From an uncultured Collinsella sp. (GTDB taxonomy: Bacteria; Actinomycetota; Coriobacteriia; Coriobacteriales; Coriobacteriaceae), in NCBI GenBank assembly GCA_900551815.1, contig URXE01000014.1:1-38761 (forward strand): DNA of 38,761 bases. Reading direction: 5' to 3'. Both the position numbers and the translations under genes were made by a program. Position 1 is the stretch's first letter; every line of letters starts with the position of its first letter. The notes beneath the pieces are model-generated. The model saw only the letters and a list, made by a program, of their open reading frames with translations. It did not search any database and was not told the DNA's origin. Below are positions 33,497 through 38,761 of the stretch, piece by piece.

Positions 33497-35500
33497 ATGA
33501 CCGAGGAGCTCAAGAAGCGGGGCACCGCCGATGACGCCGCGGTTGCAGAGACAGTCGAGGAGACGGGCGCCACGCCCGACCTGGACGAAGCCGCCAAGGC
33601 AGCGGCGGAGCGTGAGGCTCGCCGCCAGGCACTCTACGAGGAAAACGAGCGCGCCGAGGACGAGCGCGCCCGCGCCGAGGCGGAGCGTATGCGCGACGTT
33701 GACGACGAGGACAAGGACGAGACGCCCCGCGACACCTGGGCGACAGTGCGCCGCCTGTGGAGCGAGGCCGCCGGCGACCATTGGCGCTTCTATATCGTGT
33801 TCGCGAGCATCGTGTTCTATGTCATCTTTAACACCGCGGCGCCGGCTTACAGCGCCCGCGTGATCGATGAGCTGTGGGGGCACATGAAGCTGGCGTTTGC
33901 CAACAACGCTACCTTCAGCATTACCTGGGAGAACTGCGGCAGGACCATCTTCATCTACTTTATGATCTGGACCGCCGCCGCCTCGTTCTACGCGCTTCAG
34001 AGCTTTTTGATGTCGAGCGTTGCCGAGCGCCTCAACCTGCGCCTACGCAACCGCATCGCTCAAAAGCTCAACCGTCTGCCGCTTGCCTACTTTGACGCGC
34101 ATCGTCCCGGCGAGGTCGTCAGCCGTGCGACCAACGACTTGGACAAGATGTCCGAGAGCATGCAGCGCGGCTTGCTGCAGCTTCTGGTGTCGATCGGTAC
34201 CGTGGTGGGCGCCGTGAGCGTGATGTTCGTGTTTAGCGTGCCGCTCACGCTCGTCTTTTTGTTCTTTACGGCGCTTTCGCTGCTGGTGACGAAGGTCGTG
34301 TCGCGCCGCACACACGATGTGACGGGCGAGCGCCAGGAGTGGGTGTCCAAGATTACGAGCGCGGTCGAGGAAGGCTACTCGGGCCGTCTGGTGATCCGTG
34401 CGTTTAACCGCGAGCGCCAGAGCTCTGCCGAGGTGCACGAGGCTTCGAAGGAGCTGGCGCGCGTGAGCACCAGGGCCGACTTTATGATTAACGCCGTCGG
34501 TCCCGCGGTGCGCTTTATCGGCCGCTTGGCGCAAATCGTGATTGCGCTGGTGGGCTGCAGCATGTTGGTTGCCGGGCATATGACCGTCGGCGTGTTCCAG
34601 GCGTTCTTCCAGTTTATCTATGAGGCGTCCGAGCCCATGACGCAGCTGTCGTTTACCTTTAACTCGCTGCAGAGCGCGCTGGCGAGCGCAGAGCGCGTGT
34701 TCGACCTGCTCGACGAGCCCGAGATGGAAGCCGATCCGTTGCCGGCGGCCGCCGCCAAGCTGCCGGGCAAGGTGGAGGGCCGTGTCGCCTTTGAACACGT
34801 GCGCTTTGGATATTCGCCCGACAAGCCGCTTATGCGCGACGTGTCGTTTACCGCCGAGCCGGGTCAAAAGATCGCGGTGGTGGGAACCACGGGCGCGGGC
34901 AAGACCACGCTCATCAATCTGCTCATGCGCTTCTACGAGATCGACGGTGGCCGCATTACCCTTGACGGTGTGGACACGAGCCGCATGGACCGCGGCGAGC
35001 TGCGCCAGCAGTTTGGCATGGTGTTGCAGGACGCCTGGCTGTTCGATGGCACCATTGCCGAGAACATCGCCTATGGCTGTCCCGAGGCGACGCGCGAGGA
35101 GATTGTCGCGGCCGCGCGTGCCGCTCAGGTCGATTTCTTTGTGCGCACTATGCCGCAGGGCTACGACACGCGTGTGGCTAACGATGCCGAGAGCATCAGC
35201 CAGGGCCAACGTCAGCTGCTGACCATCGCGCGCGTGCTGCTCAACAACCCGGCGATTCTCATCCTGGACGAGGCGACGTCGAGCGTGGACACGCGCACCG
35301 AGCTCGCCATCGGCCGTGCTATGGATGCGCTCATGCGCGGGCGCACGAGCTTTGTGATCGCGCATCGTCTGTCGACGATCGTCGATGCCGACCTCATCCT
35401 GGTCATGGATCACGGCAATATCATCGAGCAGGGTACGCACAAGGAGCTGCTGGCTGCCGAGGGCGCTTACGCCGACCTCTACCTAAGCCAGTTCGCATAA
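33497..35500 (+). CDS. ABC exporter subunit 2 (permease-ATPase), consensus Glu
   Basis: This 667-residue partner half-transporter begins with about 85 charged Ala/Glu/Arg residues predicted to form a coiled coil, an extension absent from subunit 1. The membrane domain follows. The ATPase has Walker A GTTGAGKTT (463-471) and Walker B ILILDEATSSVD with the catalytic Glu. Its signature is ISQGQRQLL, altered from LSGGQ. Thus Walker B is degenerate in one subunit and the signature in the other, so one ATP site is impaired. GGGAGG eight bases before ATG 33497 sets the start; the GTG at 33488 has none. Confidence 0.93.
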   Translation: MTEELKKRGTADDAAVAETVEETGATPDLDEAAKAAAEREARRQALYEENERAEDERARAEAERMRDVDDEDKDETPRDTWATVRRLWSEAAGDHWRFYIVFASIVFYVIFNTAAPAYSARVIDELWGHMKLAFANNATFSITWENCGRTIFIYFMIWTAAASFYALQSFLMSSVAERLNLRLRNRIAQKLNRLPLAYFDAHRPGEVVSRATNDLDKMSESMQRGLLQLLVSIGTVVGAVSVMFVFSVPLTLVFLFFTALSLLVTKVVSRRTHDVTGERQEWVSKITSAVEEGYSGRLVIRAFNRERQSSAEVHEASKELARVSTRADFMINAVGPAVRFIGRLAQIVIALVGCSMLVAGHMTVGVFQAFFQFIYEASEPMTQLSFTFNSLQSALASAERVFDLLDEPEMEADPLPAAAAKLPGKVEGRVAFEHVRFGYSPDKPLMRDVSFTAEPGQKIAVVGTTGAGKTTLINLLMRFYEIDGGRITLDGVDTSRMDRGELRQQFGMVLQDAWLFDGTIAENIAYGCPEATREEIVAAARAAQVDFFVRTMPQGYDTRVANDAESISQGQRQLLTIARVLLNNPAILILDEATSSVDTRTELAIGRAMDALMRGRTSFVIAHRLSTIVDADLILVMDHGNIIEQGTHKELLAAEGAYADLYLSQFA

Positions 35501-35538
35501 GGTGACAAAGGGGCAGCCCCGCATGTCACATCGAAAAG

Positions 35539-35575
35539 AAGGCGCGCCGGGGGGGGGTTCCTGGCGCGCCTTTTG
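35539..35575. terminator. exporter operon terminator with G9 loop
   Basis: AAGGCGCGCC (35539-35548) pairs with GGCGCGCCTT (35563-35572), followed by TTTTG. The 14-base loop begins with nine G (35549-35557), a run whose length could be misread. Confidence 0.85.
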
Positions 35576-35609
35576 TGTTGGCGTCAATGTTGCCGGTGGC
35601 CGTCCGCTT

Positions 35610-36314
35610 CTAGCGCTCGTCCACGAGCTTGGCGACGAGGGCTTTGAGCTCGGCCACCTCTTGCTCGAGTTCTTTGACGCGACGGGCGTTTTCGGTGATG
35701 CCCTGACGGTTGAGGGCGCTCTGCTCGGCGGCATCGTCGGGCATGTACTCGCGATGCTGCTTGGCGTCGAAGCTCTCCTCGAACACGCGGCAGCCGTTGC
35801 GCTTGATGATGCGCCCGGGCACGCCCACGACGGTGCAGTTGTCGGGCACGTCCTTGACGACGACCGAGTTGCCGCCGATTTTGACGTTGTTGCCGATGTG
35901 GATGTTGCCAAGCACCTTGGCGCCCGTGCCCACCGTGACATTGTTGCCCAGGGTGGGGTGGCGCTTGCCGGTCTCGTTGCCGGTGCCGCCGAGCGTGACG
36001 CCCTGGTAGAGCACACAGTTATCGCCCACGATGGCAGTCTCGCCAATAACGACGCCCATGGCGTGGTCGATAAAGAAGTGCTTGCCGATCTGCGCGGCGG
36101 GATGAATCTCGACGCCGGTGATGTGGCGGGTGATTTGCGAGAGCACACGGGCGAGTGAGCGATGACCGTGCTCCCACAGCCAGTGCTCGGGCACGTGGTT
36201 CCACTTGGCGTGCAGGCCAGGGTAGGAAAGGAAGATGACCAGACCGTTTTGCGCGGCGGGGTCTTGCGCCTGGACGGTCTTGATGTCCTCACGAATGGTA
36301 TTGATAAAGCTCAC
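35610..36314 (-). CDS. cysE: serine O-acetyltransferase
   Basis: CysE makes O-acetylserine from serine and acetyl-CoA, the first step of cysteine synthesis. The 234-residue protein has the N-terminal helical part with HWLWEHGHRSLARVLSQ and a left-handed beta-helix of hexapeptide repeats (IDHAMGVVIGETAIVGDNC through VGVPGRIIKR). The active-site His lies in IDHAMG. The C-terminus is a predicted coiled coil (RRVKELEQEVAELKALVAKL), unlike the short cysteine-sensing tail of E. coli CysE, so feedback inhibition may differ. The start is GTG at 36314 with AGGGAGG seven bases upstream. No cysK is adjacent. Confidence 0.94.
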   Translation of the reverse strand: MSFINTIREDIKTVQAQDPAAQNGLVIFLSYPGLHAKWNHVPEHWLWEHGHRSLARVLSQITRHITGVEIHPAAQIGKHFFIDHAMGVVIGETAIVGDNCVLYQGVTLGGTGNETGKRHPTLGNNVTVGTGAKVLGNIHIGNNVKIGGNSVVVKDVPDNCTVVGVPGRIIKRNGCRVFEESFDAKQHREYMPDDAAEQSALNRQGITENARRVKELEQEVAELKALVAKLVDER

Positions 36315-36359
36315 CGGCCGCCCTCCCTTAGCACCGTGGCAATGCGATTCAATAAAGTA

Positions 36360-36492
36360 TAGCGATTCGCTAGGGATTAGGAAGGGCGATCTTGCTTTGC
36401 TTTGGGCGACAAGTGTCAGTTATGCAAACTTGCTGGTAATGAAGTAAGACTTTTGAGGGGTTTGGCCCGCGCTCGCATCGCAACCGTATACT
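36360..36492. promoter_or_regulatory. divergent cysE / dedA promoter region
   Basis: TAGCG-ATT-CGCTA (36360-36372) is a 13-base palindrome next to TATACT read on the minus strand (36354-36359), a likely -10 of cysE. On the plus strand, TATACT at 36487-36492, with TTGGCC 19 bases upstream, is a candidate dedA promoter. Confidence 0.45.
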
Positions 36493-36538
36493 GGTCAACT
36501 TGGACGTGTCCGCGCCCACAACTGAGAGGTTTTACTTC

Positions 36539-37186
36539 ATGGGTTTCATCAATTTTATCGCCGAGCTGCTTAAGGACCCGCGCACTGCGATCGCCAGCTG
36601 GATCGCCGCCGGCCCGCTCATGGCCTACGGCTGCGTGTTCCTAATCATCTTTATCGAGACGGGCGTGGTGTTCTTCCCGTTCCTTCCCGGCGACTCGCTG
36701 CTGTTTGCCTCGGGCTTCTTTGCCCATAATGGCGGCTTTAACATCGTGGCGCTTCTGGCAACCGCATGGGCCGCAGCCATCCTGGGCGATCAGTGCAACT
36801 TTATGATTGGCCACTTCTTTGGCCGCAAGATCATCGCCTCGGGCAAGGTAAAGGCCATGACGCCCGAGCGCATCAAAAAGTCCGAGGATTTCTTGGACAA
36901 GTGGGGCCATCTGGCCATCTTCCTCGGCCGCTTCTTCCCGTTCATCCGCACCTTTGTGCCTTTTATCGCCGGCATGGGCGGCATGCACTGGCGCAACTTT
37001 GTCGTCTTTAACGTGCTGGGTGGCATTACCTGGTCGACGGTCTTTACGCTGCTGGGTTACTTCTTTGGTGGCATTCCGTTTGTGCAGGAGCACTTTGAGC
37101 TGCTGATCATCGGCATTGTCGCCGTGTCGATCATCCCGACCGTGGTCGGTCTGGTTAAGGCTAAGCTCGGTAAAAAGAACGCCTAG
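36539..37186 (+). CDS. DedA-family membrane protein
   Basis: This 215-residue polytopic membrane protein of the DedA/SNARE-associated family is related to undecaprenyl-phosphate and phospholipid flippases. Hallmarks are ETGVVFFPFLPGDSLLF with its acidic and Pro-Gly residues, and GRFFPFIRTFVPFIAGMGGM, which carries the conserved Arg pair. Four or more hydrophobic segments follow the expected order. The frame extends 13 codons upstream, but GAGAGG before ATG 36539 and the family start fit best. It is monocistronic with its own promoter and terminator. The lipid transported is not known. Confidence 0.93.
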   Translation: MGFINFIAELLKDPRTAIASWIAAGPLMAYGCVFLIIFIETGVVFFPFLPGDSLLFASGFFAHNGGFNIVALLATAWAAAILGDQCNFMIGHFFGRKIIASGKVKAMTPERIKKSEDFLDKWGHLAIFLGRFFPFIRTFVPFIAGMGGMHWRNFVVFNVLGGITWSTVFTLLGYFFGGIPFVQEHFELLIIGIVAVSIIPTVVGLVKAKLGKKNA

Positions 37187-37214
37187 TCCGAGCTTGTTTT
37201 CGGACGTTAATTCC

Positions 37215-37250
37215 AAGGCCCGTCATCGGATTCGATGGCGGGCCTTTTGT
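37215..37250 (+). terminator. dedA terminator
   Basis: AAGGCCCGTCATCG (37215-37228) and CGATGGCGGGCCTT (37233-37246) form a 14-bp stem with a GATT loop, followed by TTGTG. Confidence 0.88.
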
Positions 37251-37316
37251 GTTGAAGGCAAATGAAAATACTTTACTTAGTTAAAGAAAAGCGTTTTATC
37301 CAAGGCGTGCGGGGAG

Positions 37317-37322
37317 TACAAT
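37317..37322 (+). promoter_or_regulatory. -10 box of ilvE
   Basis: TACAAT at 37317-37322 has TTTTAT 17 bases upstream. The predicted transcript starts near 37329-37330, at or next to the ATG of the small upstream frame. Confidence 0.45.
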
Positions 37323-37329
37323 CACCTGC

Positions 37330-37479
37330 ATGCGAATCGACGCGCCATCGGCTTTGATGCTGCCGCGTGTCCTGCCCGGCTCTACGTTTCCGGGTATGCG
37401 ACGTTGCGACGCGGCCGGCTTCGGTCCTTGCGTGCGGGTTCGCGAGTATGCAACCGTGTATGTAAGGAGCGACATATGA
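37330..37479 (+). CDS. possible 49-codon upstream open frame of ilvE
   Basis: This frame starts with ATG at 37330 (MRIDAPSALMLPRVLPG) and ends with a TGA overlapping the ilvE start (ATGA), so the two could be translationally coupled. It would be leaderless if the -10 box at 37317 is right. It has scattered Leu, Val and Ile but no run of branched-chain codons and no RBS, so a classical attenuator peptide is doubtful. It may be just an open stretch of leader. Confidence 0.3.
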   Translation: MRIDAPSALMLPRVLPGSTFPGMRRCDAAGFGPCVRVREYATVYVRSDI

Positions 37480-38528
37480 CTGTCGAGAAGAAGGATATCG
37501 ATTGGGGTAGCCTCGGCTTTGGCTACATGAAGACCGATTACAGCTACGAGGCCCATTGGAAGGATGGCGAGTGGGACGAGCGCGGCCTGACCACCGACCA
37601 CACCCTGCATGTCTCCGAGTGCGGCGGCATCTTCCACTACTGCCAGGAGGTCTTTGAGGGCCTGAAGGCCTACACCGCCGAGGACGGCAGCATCGTCTGC
37701 TTCCGTCCCGACATGAACGCCGAGCGTATGTATAACTCCGCGCAGCGCCTCGAGATGCCCCCGTTCCCCAAGGACAAGTTCGTTGAGGCCGTCAAGCAGG
37801 TCGTTTCTGCCAACGCCGCATGGGTTCCGCCCTTCGGCTCTGGCGCAACCCTGTATGTGCGTCCGTTTATGATCGGCTCCGGTGACGTGATCGGCGTGGC
37901 TCCCGCTCCTGAGTACACGTTCCGCATTCTCGTGACCCCGGTCGGTCCGTACTTTAAGGGTGGCCTCAAGCCTGTCAAGCTGCGTGTTTCCGAGTACGAC
38001 CGCGCCGCACCGCACGGCACCGGCAACATCAAGGCCGGCCTCAACTACGCCATGTCCCTTAAGCCCACGATGGAGGCTCACCGCGAGGGCTATGCCGAGA
38101 ACCTGTATCTCGACTCCGAGTCCCGCACCTATGTCGAGGAGACCGGCGGCGCCAACGTCCTGTTCGTGAAGGAGGACGGCACCCTTGTCGTTCCTCAGTC
38201 GCACACCGACTCCATCCTGCCCTCTATCACCCGTCGTTCGCTTGTTCAGGTTGCTCAGGACCTGGGCATGACCGTTGACCAGCGTCCCGTCGAGTGGGCC
38301 GAGGTCAAGGCCGGCACCTTTGTGGAGTGCGGCCTGTGCGGCACCGCTGCCGTTATCTCCCCGGTCGGCGAGATCGACAACAAGGTTTACGGCGCCGACG
38401 AGACCGTGACCTTCCCGGCTGGCTACACCGAGATTGGCCCTGTGATGAAGAAGCTTCGCGAGACCCTGACTGGTATCCAGTCCGGTGCTGTCGAGGATAA
38501 GCACAACTGGGTTTACACCGTCGCGTAA
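37476..38528 (+). CDS. ilvE: branched-chain amino-acid aminotransferase
   Basis: This 350-residue fold-type IV PLP enzyme performs the last step of valine, leucine and isoleucine synthesis and the first step of their breakdown. HYCQEVFEGLKAY and VCFRPDMNAERM are conserved. The PLP lysine is K186 in NIKAGLNYAMSL, followed by the NLYLDSESRTYVEETGGANV segment and the GTAAVISPVG phosphate-binding end. It matches the longer, eukaryote-like BCAT subgroup. AAGGAG at 37464-37469 defines ATG 37476 rather than upstream in-frame starts. A terminator inside a very long hairpin follows. Confidence 0.96.
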   Translation: MTVEKKDIDWGSLGFGYMKTDYSYEAHWKDGEWDERGLTTDHTLHVSECGGIFHYCQEVFEGLKAYTAEDGSIVCFRPDMNAERMYNSAQRLEMPPFPKDKFVEAVKQVVSANAAWVPPFGSGATLYVRPFMIGSGDVIGVAPAPEYTFRILVTPVGPYFKGGLKPVKLRVSEYDRAAPHGTGNIKAGLNYAMSLKPTMEAHREGYAENLYLDSESRTYVEETGGANVLFVKEDGTLVVPQSHTDSILPSITRRSLVQVAQDLGMTVDQRPVEWAEVKAGTFVECGLCGTAAVISPVGEIDNKVYGADETVTFPAGYTEIGPVMKKLRETLTGIQSGAVEDKHNWVYTVA

Positions 38529-38544
38529 TTTGTCTTACCTATCC

Positions 38545-38669
38545 GGGCAGAGAACAAGTTCCCTCCCGGCGCGTCCTCGGACATGCAAGAAGCCCTCGCT
38601 GCGCACTTCGTGCGGCGAGGGCTTTTTGCGTCCTGCGGAGTGCGCCGGGAGGGAACTTGTTCTCTGCCC
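38545..38669. repeat. 125-bp hairpin with 28-bp perfect arms around the ilvE terminator
   Basis: The arms 38545-38572 (starting GGGCAGAGAACAAG) and 38642-38669 are exact reverse complements. Partial pairing continues inward, leading to the terminator stem. It starts 17 bases after the ilvE stop. Its layout resembles the palindrome at 11191-11360, but the sequence does not. Confidence 0.9.
38590..38627 (+). terminator. ilvE terminator
   Basis: AAGCCCTCGC (38590-38599) pairs with GCGAGGGCTT (38615-38624), with GCAC/GTGC above it, followed by a T5 tract (38623-38627). Confidence 0.88.
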
Positions 38670-38720
38670 TGCGGGTTCGGCGATGTCACAACGGGCAATG
38701 ATTAATCTGAATAAAGATGG

Positions 38721-38761
38721 CTGTCTCTTATACACATCTCCGAGCCCACGAGACTAAGGCG
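38721..38761 (+). other. Illumina Nextera adapter sequence (artefact)
   Basis: The last 41 bases are the Nextera transposon mosaic end CTGTCTCTTATACACATCT followed by CCGAGCCCACGAGAC and TAAGGCG, the beginning of index N701. They are library adapter left on the contig end and should be trimmed. Genomic sequence stops at 38720. A short frame starting with ATG at 38698 (MINLNKDG) may be the start of a real next gene, but its continuation here is adapter. Confidence 0.98.

Noticed and set aside
35549..35557. Run of nine G as a slippery phase-variation tract
   Set aside because: It is in a terminator loop between genes, so length changes would not alter a protein or an obvious promoter.
38485..38757. 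Frame ending in LLYTSPSPRD
   Set aside because: It overlaps the ilvE end and terminator, has no RBS and its last residues are translated Nextera adapter.

Overview
The window looks like one complete draft contig from a high-GC Gram-positive of the Coriobacteriia, most like Collinsella or a near relative. This is inferred from gene content and codon usage; no database was searched. It opens inside a 23S rRNA gene, as expected for an assembly break at a multicopy rRNA operon. It closes in 41 bases of Illumina Nextera adapter (38721-38761), which are not genomic.

Layout. 1-650: 23S 3' end, 5S rRNA and a strong terminator. 715-1891: an AT-rich tail-anchored membrane protein diverging from an Hsp20 chaperone. 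1974-7209: a WalJ-like metallohydrolase diverging from tilS-hpt-ftsH, the conserved tRNA modification / purine salvage / membrane protease cluster. 7398-9569: a PLP aminotransferase and a PHP-domain phosphoesterase. 9649-11097: an Fe-S type RNA m5U methyltransferase. 11191-11419: a very large palindrome, then a promoter with repeated operator-like motifs. 11437-13888: an amino-acid ABC importer (Tat-type lipoprotein, permease, ATPase), interrupted by a hairpin-rich repeat. 14199-16274: an EF-G-like GTPase with altered G motifs. 16405-18634: a secreted-type nuclease and larE, separated by a folded-RNA candidate. 18808-22849: HAD phosphatase, LacI regulator, glmS. 22961-26374: a GntR/FCD regulator diverging from a YeiH-type exporter, then an enhancer-binding-protein-like regulator whose ATPase motifs are lost. 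26459-29953: a cell-surface cluster of a membrane protein, a secreted protein with an SPATG sorting signal, a class B sortase and an LCP ligase. 29988-35500: nitroreductase, a small conserved-looking protein, and a MarR regulator with a heterodimeric ABC exporter. 35610-38528: cysE, a DedA protein and ilvE.

The genes are mostly housekeeping or ordinary accessory genes. No prophage, CRISPR, integrase, transposase or recognisable defence system was seen. The unusual content is intergenic. There are three copies of a REP-like element carrying GGGACAGG, two of them in inverted orientation around glmS. Three copies of a GTTCCGCCGTTC hairpin each sit within a few bases of a TAG stop codon. Further GGGGACAG/GGGGACGG palindromes occur, and two very long perfect hairpins with 36-bp and 28-bp arms. 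No RAYT-type transposase that could mobilise such repeats is encoded here. Among protein systems, the SPATG protein / class B sortase / LCP cluster and the ATPase-dead activator-like regulator are the most interesting.
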